IMG/VR virus record: IMGVR_UViG_3300040808_002403
Span: 1-28,621 of that record
Direction: 5' to 3' (one strand)
From: a virus
Length of the DNA: 28,621 bases
The position numbers and the translations under genes are program-made. Positions 1-6,152 of this stretch are shown piece by piece. Position 1 is the first letter of the stretch, and every line of letters begins with the position of its first letter. A model generated the notes under the pieces. That model worked only from the letters and a program-made list of their open reading frames with translations. It was not told where the DNA came from and ran no database searches.

Positions 1-30
1 CTTCAAGTATATATAGTAGATCGTCACTTG

Positions 31-54
31 TCAAGTACTTTCTTGATTTTTTTT
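31..54 (+). terminator. Possible weak rho-independent terminator
   Basis: A 5-bp stem, TCAAG (31-35) with CTTGA (42-46), has a six-base loop and is followed directly by eight T. The shape fits an intrinsic terminator for a gene left of the window, but the stem is short and AT-rich, so the call is weak. Confidence 0.3.
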
Positions 55-134
55 CGATTTTTTTTCTACTGCAAATTCCATGCCAAAATATTTTTTTCTT
101 ATTTGGCACACCATTTGCTGCACCCACTCTAACG

Positions 135-231
135 GGGGGTGCTGGGCGTACCCTATATACCTAAGTGTAGGGGGTGGTGTTTTATCTTCAAAATAATTCC
201 TGAAGTTTTGCACAAAAAATGCGGGGGTGGT
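135..231. repeat. Three direct copies of GGGGGTG(G/C)T
   Basis: GGGGGTGCT at 135-143, GGGGGTGGT at 170-178 and GGGGGTGGT at 223-231 are spaced 35 and 53 bases apart within the gene-free region. G-runs of this length are rare elsewhere in the window. The copies could be iteron-like protein sites or G-rich structures. With only three copies, chance or a coding origin on the other strand cannot be excluded. Confidence 0.4.
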
Positions 232-310
232 TCATACACAATTACCCAAATATTTATTTATGTATTACCCAATCCTCCCCCATAGCCCCCTTTGGTTGCA
301 AAATGTGTTG

Positions 311-324
311 TTTTTGTGTATAAG
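311..324 (+). promoter_or_regulatory. Putative phage promoter, TTTTTGTGTATA copy 1
   Basis: The 12-mer TTTTTGTGTATA (311-322) is identical to copies at 11331 and 14408. It lies 22 bases before the first + strand ATG (345), with a GGAG ribosome site between (333-336). Recurrence at unit boundaries is the evidence for a promoter; no -35 element is obvious. T4-type late promoters also consist of a single TATA-like box. Confidence 0.45.
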
Positions 325-344
325 AATGTATAGGAGCTTTCAAT

Positions 345-518
345 ATGAATGAATCAAAACAATTAGATTGTGAATTGAAATGTACTGCTTCCAGTAAATG
401 CTGTGATTCAGTACATAAGGATATGAATAGGCCAGATAGATGTTTGGCTAGCCTATTGGAACAGGAAGAAGATGAAACTAAAGAACACAAGAAAGCTAGC
501 GATAGAGCTAGCAACTAA
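345..518 (+). CDS. Small Cys-containing hypothetical protein (57 aa)
   Basis: I do not recognise this protein. The frame opens with ATG 8 bases after a good GGAG site and downstream of the first putative promoter, which makes it the best-supported first gene here despite its small size. It encodes 57 residues with five cysteines (9, 13, 19, 20, 33) in the N-terminal half and a charged Glu/Lys-rich C-terminal half; there is no membrane segment or signal peptide. The cysteines could bind a metal, but no standard zinc-finger spacing is evident. Its end overlaps the start of the next gene by 47 bases in another frame. The overlap leaves some doubt, but the promoter and ribosome-site context argue that it is translated. 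Confidence 0.55.
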   Translation: MNESKQLDCELKCTASSKCCDSVHKDMNRPDRCLASLLEQEEDETKEHKKASDRASN

Positions 519-1227
519 TCTATCTGATAACAGATTGAAACTACATGGCAATTCCGAGGTAAATGGAGTTATTGATAATGTCCATGTGGGCGAGACTAAC
601 ATAGAGAATACATTTTTATTCGTCTATGGTATTGAAACGAAGTTCTTTTATTCTGCTAGTATATTATGCAAGAATAAGTTCTCTTTTTCTGAGATTGGTA
701 TAGGCCACATTGAACTAGATGGCGCAAGCCCCATATTGCACAGGGATGAATGCCTCTATCACCAATCAGAAGACGGAGCATATAATTCAAGAAGATTTAG
801 CCCCCTTGAATGCAAGCATAGTGACGAAAGGATAATAATATCTTCTTACTACCCAACTTCCATTCATGAGATCTTATACTCCGATAACTGCGTCTTGACA
901 TCCATAGACTCGCACGTACCTTCAGCAACCAAAGTAGATAAAAACTCTTTCTTATTAAGACTTGATGGTGATATTGAATCCCTAAGCTTCGCAGAGCTTA
1001 AAAACGTAGATGAATTATCATCTGCCGTAAAAGACTTGTTGTGCAAGTATACTAAACAGATCGTAATGAAGACATCTAAACTTGATGTTAAAACTATTGG
1101 CGTTGAACATTTAATCATAAAGAGTTCCAGTAAACCTATTAGCAAGAAAGGCGAGATATACTATGATGAAAAAGAAAACGCCCTTAAATTTTTCGATGGG
1201 AAAAACTGGAAATACTTTTTTAAATGA
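472..1227 (+). CDS. Hypothetical protein with fibre-like C-terminal tip (251 aa)
   Basis: I do not recognise most of this 251-residue protein. The start has an AGGA site about 5 bases upstream. Its last 25 residues (GEIYYDEKENALKFFDGKNW and on) follow the pattern G-x-I-Y-Y-D...N-x-L-K-x-x-D-G-x-x-W that often ends phage tail-fibre and other virion proteins, so a virion role is possible. The middle is mixed beta-like sequence with scattered Cys and His, without signal peptide or membrane segment. The stop codon overlaps the next start as ATGA (1224-1227), indicating translational coupling to the sigma-like gene. It lies far from the main fibre cluster, so it may instead be a regulator or assembly protein carrying a borrowed tip. 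Confidence 0.8.
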   Translation: MKLKNTRKLAIELATNLSDNRLKLHGNSEVNGVIDNVHVGETNIENTFLFVYGIETKFFYSASILCKNKFSFSEIGIGHIELDGASPILHRDECLYHQSEDGAYNSRRFSPLECKHSDERIIISSYYPTSIHEILYSDNCVLTSIDSHVPSATKVDKNSFLLRLDGDIESLSFAELKNVDELSSAVKDLLCKYTKQIVMKTSKLDVKTIGVEHLIIKSSSKPISKKGEIYYDEKENALKFFDGKNWKYFFK

Positions 1228-1712
1228 ATATACCAAAAAATATGTCTCAGGAGGAAGTGCTTGAGACTATACAGATAATAATTGGGAGAATCGCCCCAAA
1301 GTACACATTTCAGGGGTACGAGATTGAAGATATAAAACAAGAGGCGTTTATTATATGTGTTGACGCCCTTGACAGGTACGATCCAACAAGACCTCTTGAA
1401 AACTTTCTGTCAGTAAACTTATCAAACAGACTGAAGAACTTTGTTCGTGATAATAACTATACAAAGTCTGGAGACCAGAAGAAAAAAGCCCTATTGCCAG
1501 TTTCCTTATCAAACGAAGATCACGTTGAAGACCACAGGGAAGACATTACGTTAGACACTAAAGAAATGCTTGAGATTATAGATGAACATATAGATATAGA
1601 CTTTCGTTCAGACTACTTGAAAATCATTAATAACGTACACGTACCAAAGAAACGCAAGATAGAAGTGCTTGACCATATACAATATATATTAAAGGAGAAT
1701 GGTTATGCGTAA
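1224..1712 (+). CDS. Sigma-70 region-2-like protein, putative late sigma factor
   Basis: This 162-residue protein carries a sigma-70 region-2 signature at about residues 30-78: GYEIEDIKQEAFIICVDALD, then RYDPTRP and a run ending in NRLKNFVRDN. That matches the core-binding and -10-recognition helices, where family members have E-D-x-x-Q-E, a-x-x-R-y-D-p and IrN-x-I-r-d patterns. Region 4 is not present. A short sigma with only region 2 is the plan of T4 gp55, which directs RNA polymerase to late promoters with the sliding clamp. The remaining sequence is acidic then basic (PKKRK at about 141). The start overlaps the upstream stop as ATGA and has no good ribosome site, so translation is probably coupled. 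By inference it may read the GTGTATA motif found in this window. Confidence 0.7.
   Translation: MNIPKNMSQEEVLETIQIIIGRIAPKYTFQGYEIEDIKQEAFIICVDALDRYDPTRPLENFLSVNLSNRLKNFVRDNNYTKSGDQKKKALLPVSLSNEDHVEDHREDITLDTKEMLEIIDEHIDIDFRSDYLKIINNVHVPKKRKIEVLDHIQYILKENGYA
1691..1698 (+). promoter_or_regulatory. Ribosome binding site that sets the start of the HTH gene
   Basis: AAAGGAGA ends directly against an ATG at 1699, too close for that codon. It lies 7 bases (from GGAG) before the second in-frame ATG at 1705, which is therefore preferred. Confidence 0.6.
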
Positions 1713-2490
1713 GGGCCGCATATCAAAAGACGAAGAGCGCACAATCGCCCGTTTAGTTGATAGCATGACTCCAGAAGATATTGCTAAGAAACTGAATAGA
1801 GACACTTCTTCTGTAGAAAGTTTTATTAAGCGCAAGTTCAAGGTAGGACTCACAAATGAAGAGTTCGCTGCGTATTCACTTGAAGACCGCCCCTATTGGG
1901 TTGAGCTAAAGGCCCAGTTTACTGATCATGAATTAGAGCTGTTTAAATATCACTGGTCACGCATTATCTCGCAGTTCAAGGATGACGTATTCCCAACAGA
2001 AGAATTACAGGTCGTTGATGTTATTAAGTTAGAGATTCTTATGAATAGGTGTCTTAAAGGTAATAAAGAAAACATAGAACAAATTAACGCATACGATCAG
2101 ATGATTAAGGACGAGCGATCTAGAGACAAGGACCAGCAAGACACAGACTATATTATTAACTTAGAACGCCAAGTTGCGTCTTTAAGAGCATCTCAGGAAA
2201 GCCTGAACAGAGACTATCGCGAGTTGCAAGCCAAAAAGGCAAGTATGTTGCGCGAAATGAAAGGAACCCGTGAACAAAGAATCAAAAGGCTGGAAGATAG
2301 CAAGCAAAGCTTCACAAGCTGGGTAGCGGCGATGATGCAAGATCCAGAACGCATGAGAAACTATGGAATACAGATGGAAAAGATGAAGGTGGCTATGGGT
2401 AAAGAAGAGGAAAGATTGGCATCTTTCCATAAATATGAAGACGGAACCGTTGACCAACCATTTTTAACACCAGAGACAGTAAAGGATTAA
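1705..2490 (+). CDS. HTH / coiled-coil DNA-binding protein, candidate small terminase
   Basis: The product has 261 residues from the preferred start at 1705; an ATG at 1699 is in frame but abuts the ribosome site. Residues about 8-45 look like a helix-turn-helix (MTPEDIAKKLNRDTSSVESF). A middle helical region includes FPTEELQVVDVIKLEILMNR (96-115), and about 145-200 is a long charged coiled coil. An N-terminal HTH followed by an oligomerising helical middle is the usual plan of small terminase subunits, and no other TerS candidate lies in this contig upstream of TerL. Alternatively it is a transcription regulator, since it overlaps the sigma-like gene and could supply a region-4-like function. 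The sequence does not decide between these. Confidence 0.75.
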   Translation: MRKGRISKDEERTIARLVDSMTPEDIAKKLNRDTSSVESFIKRKFKVGLTNEEFAAYSLEDRPYWVELKAQFTDHELELFKYHWSRIISQFKDDVFPTEELQVVDVIKLEILMNRCLKGNKENIEQINAYDQMIKDERSRDKDQQDTDYIINLERQVASLRASQESLNRDYRELQAKKASMLREMKGTREQRIKRLEDSKQSFTSWVAAMMQDPERMRNYGIQMEKMKVAMGKEEERLASFHKYEDGTVDQPFLTPETVKD

Positions 2491-2491
2491 T

Positions 2492-2593
2492 ATGACACCA
2501 CTATCGGTAATATTACCATGTTGGTTATTCGCTATTGGTATAGAATTACTAGTTTTCGGTTTCTTTTATAATCTGTGTAGAGATAAGAAATGA
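2492..2593 (+). CDS. Small single-pass membrane peptide (33 aa)
   Basis: A 33-codon frame starts one base after the upstream stop and ends in TGA overlapping the ATG of the next gene (ATGA at 2590-2593), so it fits the compact operon exactly. It encodes a hydrophobic stretch at about residues 4-26 (ILPCWLFAIGIELLVFGFFY) followed by a short positive tail (CRDKK), the layout of a small inner-membrane protein with a cytoplasmic C-terminus. I do not recognise it. It could anchor glycosylation enzymes, act in lysis or superinfection control, or merely couple translation. Confidence 0.5.
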   Translation: MTPLSVILPCWLFAIGIELLVFGFFYNLCRDKK

Positions 2594-3345
2594 AAAAAAT
2601 AGGAATAGTAATAATAGCAACGAATGCTTACTTCGTTCTTGGTATTAAACTGATAAAACAGTTTTACCATTTCTATTCTGGAGATAGTGAAATTGTATTT
2701 TATTTTTTCTCAGATACCGATCCGGCCCCTTATTTACAAGACGATATTCAATTTAAGTTCTATGAGGAGCATCACGAATCTTGGGTGAATGGAACCAACT
2801 CAAAGTTTATTAATATTATTTCACTAGAAAATGAAGATGTTGACTATCTTTATTATTTTGACGCTGATACGGGGATTAGCAGAAATTTCACCGAAGAATG
2901 GTTTATTGGAGATTTAGTTGGCGGTGAGCATTTTGCTAACAGAACATGGATGATAGACAAAAAGGGTTTTGATAGAAATCCAAAATCTAAAGCTTACGTA
3001 CCGTTAGATACAAATTTACCGCAGATGTATTACTACGGTGCGTTCTTTGGTGGCAAGAAAGATATTGTTGTAGATTTTTGTAAAACTCTTAGATTATGGC
3101 AGTTAGAAGACAAAAAAATTCCATATGAACCCGGAGTAAACGATGAGAGCTATATCAATGCTTATTTTCATTACAATCAACCAAAAGTTGTAACTAACGA
3201 CAATTTTGCTTTCAACATAAGTGATAAATCTGGAATTGGAGAAACAAGAAATACAAATTTGAACATAGAAGAAATTAAAAAAGATTTGCTGAAAAACAAA
3301 AATAAATCTATAAACATATGCAATGGTAAGGTTAATGAAATCTAG
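2590..3345 (+). CDS. Family GT6 (ABO / alpha-1,3-galactosyltransferase type) glycosyltransferase
   Basis: The 251-residue product aligns by eye along its catalytic core with the ABO blood-group enzymes. VDYLYYFDADTG (84-95) matches the DXD metal/UDP site (D91, D93). KSKAYVP (133-139 region) matches the SQAYIP segment, and YYYGAFFGG (147-155) matches the YYMGAFFGG segment. NDESYINAYF (184-193) matches HDESHLNKYL, and E186 corresponds to the catalytic Glu303 of ABO. These enzymes transfer Gal or GalNAc from UDP-sugar in alpha-1,3 linkage, often to a fucosylated galactose. A151 corresponds to Ala268 of the B (galactosyl) enzyme, hinting at UDP-Gal. There is no membrane anchor or signal peptide, so it is cytosolic as in bacterial members. 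It is coupled to the membrane peptide upstream and overlaps the next glycosyltransferase. The substrate is inferred. Confidence 0.85.
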   Translation: MKKIGIVIIATNAYFVLGIKLIKQFYHFYSGDSEIVFYFFSDTDPAPYLQDDIQFKFYEEHHESWVNGTNSKFINIISLENEDVDYLYYFDADTGISRNFTEEWFIGDLVGGEHFANRTWMIDKKGFDRNPKSKAYVPLDTNLPQMYYYGAFFGGKKDIVVDFCKTLRLWQLEDKKIPYEPGVNDESYINAYFHYNQPKVVTNDNFAFNISDKSGIGETRNTNLNIEEIKKDLLKNKNKSINICNGKVNEI

Positions 3346-4618
3346 TTATTCTTATATCAATGGAAGCATAAAGTTTGAGAATGTTGTATTACAAGGAGGC
3401 AATGTTCTGTATTGTGGAGATTGTTCTAATATACCTATAATAAATAAGTTTCCAGTTTCGAACTGTATACTCCCAATAAAGTCAGTAAAAGATTATTCAA
3501 ACATAACAATAAAAAAAGAAATAGAATATGGCTGCATTGGCGATAATCTATGGTATGGGAATATAGCCCATGCACTGCTAGACGGCCTGTATCCTATTTA
3601 TTTATCAATGATTAAATTTGGTGATATTCATAATGATTTCGTTTATTTCTCTCACAGTTGGGACAATAGAAAAACTCTTTCAACCGAAGCAATCAATACC
3701 TTTTCTGGAAATGAACTAGTCAATACGTCAGAAATGTCTAATAAATCTGTTTTTTGTAAAAACTTAGTGAGCGGCTGCGGAACCGGAAAAACACTAGCTG
3801 GCAATTGTGTTATTAATAAAAACTACAAGACATACGGACAAGAAGAACATAGTGCTTTCTCTATTTTTAAAGAGAGGATGTTATCTAGATTTGGATTATT
3901 TCCCAACAAACCAATCAATAGCATACCAAAGGTTATAATTGTTCACAACAAAAGATTTTCAGACAACGAAGTAAACATTCTGAAAAAATTAGAAAAAATA
4001 TTCAATAAAGAGCTAGACATAAGATACATAAACTGGTATCATGATTATAACTCTTTTGGGGATCAGATGAATGAAATTCAAGATGTCGATATACAAATTA
4101 GTGGCCCCGGAACAGGAATGTTATATTTACCATTCTTAAAAAATGGAGCCGTTAATATAAATCTTGGATACATCGATAGCACACAAAAAAACACATCAAG
4201 ACCAAACATTTTTATTGAGGGTTGCACCAAAGATGATCACTTAATACCCGGATGGATGGAGCAATCTGTTTGCTCTGCTACTGAATATGTTTCTACTTTA
4301 TATTACGATAGGTATAATTCAAATATTCTTGAAATAGAAAAATTATCAAGCTTGTTAAAAGAAGGATTGTCTATACTTGGAAAGAAGCAAATCAATAACT
4401 GGAACGTAGACGCATTAGTTTTTAAAGAATACTGTAAAAGATGCGATCACGCTCAAGATATATCAAGACATCTTACGAATATTTCCTTTTTTGTAGAATT
4501 TTTTGTAAATGAACACCCAAAAGCAATTACTGATTACGTTGATTTGGATTTATTGAGACAGATCAAAAAAGAGTTTGGATATGGAAACAAGTACTCTATA
4601 CTTATGAATGGGATTTAA
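3323..4618 (+). CDS. GT61-like (DUF563-type) glycosyltransferase
   Basis: This 431-residue protein shows the outline of family GT61. GNIAHALLDGLYPIYL (79-94) corresponds to the N-x-x-H...D-x-x-p segment. A segment with R after a beta strand (KVIIVHNKRFSDNE, about 203-216) follows. SFGDQMNEIQDVDIQISGPG (244-263), then TGMLYLPFL, corresponds to the F-x-e-Q...d-I-x-i-x-x-H-G-A-G-L-x-n-x-x-F nucleotide-sugar motif, here GPGTG in place of HGAGL. Family members include plant xylosyltransferases and animal EOGT and POMGNT2, which act on sugar or protein-linked acceptors. The C-terminal 120 residues are helical and unassigned. It overlaps the GT6 gene by 23 bases; a second ATG at 3335 is also possible. 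The family is likely; donor and acceptor are unknown. Confidence 0.7.
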   Translation: MVRLMKSSYSYINGSIKFENVVLQGGNVLYCGDCSNIPIINKFPVSNCILPIKSVKDYSNITIKKEIEYGCIGDNLWYGNIAHALLDGLYPIYLSMIKFGDIHNDFVYFSHSWDNRKTLSTEAINTFSGNELVNTSEMSNKSVFCKNLVSGCGTGKTLAGNCVINKNYKTYGQEEHSAFSIFKERMLSRFGLFPNKPINSIPKVIIVHNKRFSDNEVNILKKLEKIFNKELDIRYINWYHDYNSFGDQMNEIQDVDIQISGPGTGMLYLPFLKNGAVNINLGYIDSTQKNTSRPNIFIEGCTKDDHLIPGWMEQSVCSATEYVSTLYYDRYNSNILEIEKLSSLLKEGLSILGKKQINNWNVDALVFKEYCKRCDHAQDISRHLTNISFFVEFFVNEHPKAITDYVDLDLLRQIKKEFGYGNKYSILMNGI

Positions 4619-4619
4619 C

Positions 4620-5657
4620 ATGAAAGCAATTATCACCGGCATAACTGGACAGGATGGAAGCCATCTCGCAGACTTACTCCTTGAAAAGAACTACGAAGTA
4701 GTAGGAGTTTCAAGAAGGTGTAGCGTAGATACAACAGAGAGAATAAAACATCTAATTAATCACGAACGATTCAAGTTAATCGAGGGAGACATAACAGATG
4801 TAAGCAGTGTAATAAATATATTCCAAGATAACGAAGATGTTGATGAAGTCTACAATCTAGCGGCACAGTCGCATGTAGCGACCTCGTTTAAGCAACCGGC
4901 GCTAACTTGGGACATAACTGGAAAAGGCTGTTTAAACTTGTTACAGTCGCTCGTAGACCTATCCATGCTCAACGTTAGATTTTATCAAGCTTCCTCCAGT
5001 GAAATGTTTGGAAGCTCTTATGATATCAATGAAAACGGAGAGAAATATCAAAATGAAGAAACAAAGTTTATGCCTAACTCCCCATATGCGATTTCTAAGT
5101 GCGCTGCTCATTATTCCGTTCGTTTGTTTCGTGATGCCTATAATCTACATGCTAGCTGTGGTATACTGTTTAACCATGAAGGCCCACGTAGGGGGGAAAA
5201 CTTTGTTACACAGAAGATTGTTAAATGGATAGCTGACTTCATTCATTGGAGGAATTCTTACACAAATCCTATATTATTCTTTAGTGATGATTACATAAGT
5301 ATTAATAATGATAAATTTCCTAAGTTAAGACTTGGCAATCTAGAAGCCTATAGAGACTGGGGATATGCTGGTGATTATGTAGAGGCGATGTGGTTAATGC
5401 TACAGCAAGATATTCCAGAAGATTATGTTATTTGTACAGGAGAGACTCACACAATAGCCGAGTTCTTAAATATAGCATTTTATAGCGCTGGAATCACAGA
5501 TTATCAAAATCTATATGTAATAGATCAAGAATTTTATAGACCATCAGAGGTAGACTATTTACGAGGGGATTGTTCAAAGGCTAAAAATAAATTGGGCTGG
5601 CAACCCAAAACCAATTTGGAGGGGTTAGTCAAACTTATGCTGGATGAGAAACTATAA
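4620..5657 (+). CDS. gmd: GDP-mannose 4,6-dehydratase
   Basis: This enzyme converts GDP-D-mannose to GDP-4-keto-6-deoxymannose, the branch point to GDP-L-fucose, GDP-rhamnose and related sugars. The 345-residue product is an extended short-chain dehydrogenase. It has the NADP-binding GITGQDG (7-13) at the N-terminus, YNLAAQSHV (77-85), SSSEMFG (about 124-130), the catalytic YxxxK in PYAISK (about 154-159), NHEGPRRGENFVTQKI and RDWGYAGDYVEAMWLMLQ. The start at 4620 gives the canonical MKAIITGITGQDG; an in-frame ATG at 4608 adds four residues inside the previous gene. An insertion of about 20 residues (around 212-233) before LGNLEAYRDWG is unusual. No GDP-fucose synthase or rhamnose reductase is in the window, so the next step must come from the host or elsewhere in the phage. 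Confidence 0.92.
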   Translation: MKAIITGITGQDGSHLADLLLEKNYEVVGVSRRCSVDTTERIKHLINHERFKLIEGDITDVSSVINIFQDNEDVDEVYNLAAQSHVATSFKQPALTWDITGKGCLNLLQSLVDLSMLNVRFYQASSSEMFGSSYDINENGEKYQNEETKFMPNSPYAISKCAAHYSVRLFRDAYNLHASCGILFNHEGPRRGENFVTQKIVKWIADFIHWRNSYTNPILFFSDDYISINNDKFPKLRLGNLEAYRDWGYAGDYVEAMWLMLQQDIPEDYVICTGETHTIAEFLNIAFYSAGITDYQNLYVIDQEFYRPSEVDYLRGDCSKAKNKLGWQPKTNLEGLVKLMLDEKL

Positions 5658-5892
5658 ACTACATATAGATCTTGTCGATCTGTGGGAATATATCGCAGAA
5701 TTCAACTTGATTGAATATAGGAACTTTTTTATGATTGTGTTTGTCGAGGCAGCAAATCCAGACGACGCATGTAACTTAGTGAGAAAAAGAATTAAGTATT
5801 CAATCATGAATTCTAAAAATACTATTGAAGCTAGAATTACTTGCAGAAGAGTGAATCATCTTTTAAGAATAGATAAGGTCTATGCTTTATGA
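5644..5892 (+). CDS. Small conserved-looking hypothetical protein (82 aa)
   Basis: I do not recognise a named family. The 82-residue product starts MRNYKLHIDLVDLWEY and has a central strand-helix unit, FFMIVFVEAANPDDACNLVR, with an alanine-rich helix of the kind seen in small alpha/beta binding domains, then a basic C-terminal half. It overlaps the end of gmd by 14 bases and its stop overlaps the next ATG as ATGA (5889-5892), so it is embedded in the operon. No signal peptide, metal site or catalytic motif is visible. Overlap on both sides and sensible amino-acid composition support it as a real gene. Confidence 0.7.
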   Translation: MRNYKLHIDLVDLWEYIAEFNLIEYRNFFMIVFVEAANPDDACNLVRKRIKYSIMNSKNTIEARITCRRVNHLLRIDKVYAL

Positions 5893-6152
5893 GAAGAGAT
5901 TATAACGACCCTTACTACAAGAAATTCAGAATGTCTGTACTAAACAGAGATAGGTTTAAATGTCAAATGCCTAATTGTAAGAGCAGAAAAGAGCTACATG
6001 TACACCACATACAAACTTGGTCACATGCCTCTGCTTTGAGATATGAACCATCAAATGGAATTACTTTATGCAAACATTGCCACAAATCTATTACCGGAAA
6101 AGAATCACACTATGAAACATTATTCAGAGAAATTATAAATGGCAAAATATAA
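5889..6152 (+). CDS. HNH endonuclease
   Basis: This compact 87-residue HNH nuclease has the full metal-finger layout: Cys pair C25/C30 in FKCQMPNC, the HVHH core (39-42, with the catalytic His in HHI), Asn in NGITLC (about 58-63), and the second zinc pair in LCKHCHK. HNH proteins encoded near the large terminase take part in DNA packaging-end cleavage in HK97-type phages; other solo HNH genes are homing endonucleases. Here it sits three genes before TerL and overlaps both neighbours (ATGA with the upstream stop, 14 bases with the downstream start), which suggests a resident operon gene more than a recent homing insertion. Confidence 0.88.
   Translation: MRRDYNDPYYKKFRMSVLNRDRFKCQMPNCKSRKELHVHHIQTWSHASALRYEPSNGITLCKHCHKSITGKESHYETLFREIINGKI

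Larger units (their letters stand above)
1..344. other. Gene-free control region with G-runs, T-runs and small hairpins
   Basis: This is the only stretch over 300 bases without a supported gene. It holds two T-runs (47-54 and 58-65), the weak hairpin TCAAG/CTTGA (31-35 with 42-46) just before the first T-run, and a 6-bp GC hairpin GCACCC/GGGTGC (120-125 with 137-142). It also has a possible CCCTA/TAGGG pairing (151-155 with 168-172). G-runs at 134-139, 170-174 and 223-227 and C-rich runs at about 274-290 stand out against an otherwise AT-rich sequence. A putative promoter sits at its right end, before the first gene at 345. It could be a module boundary, a replication or packaging site, or a regulatory leader. 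No further function can be assigned from sequence alone. Confidence 0.5.

Noticed and set aside
31-213. Minus-strand 60-residue reading frame in the gene-free region
   Set aside because: It needs a GTG start with no ribosome site, and its Lys-rich end comes from T-runs. All other genes lie on the plus strand. A divergent promoter-like box is near, so it is not excluded, but it is not supported.
254-514. Minus-strand frame opposite the first gene
   Set aside because: It is antisense to the better-supported frame 345-518, which has a promoter and ribosome site.
4999-5232. 77-residue plus-strand frame inside gmd
   Set aside because: It lies in another frame of a clear enzyme with motifs throughout.
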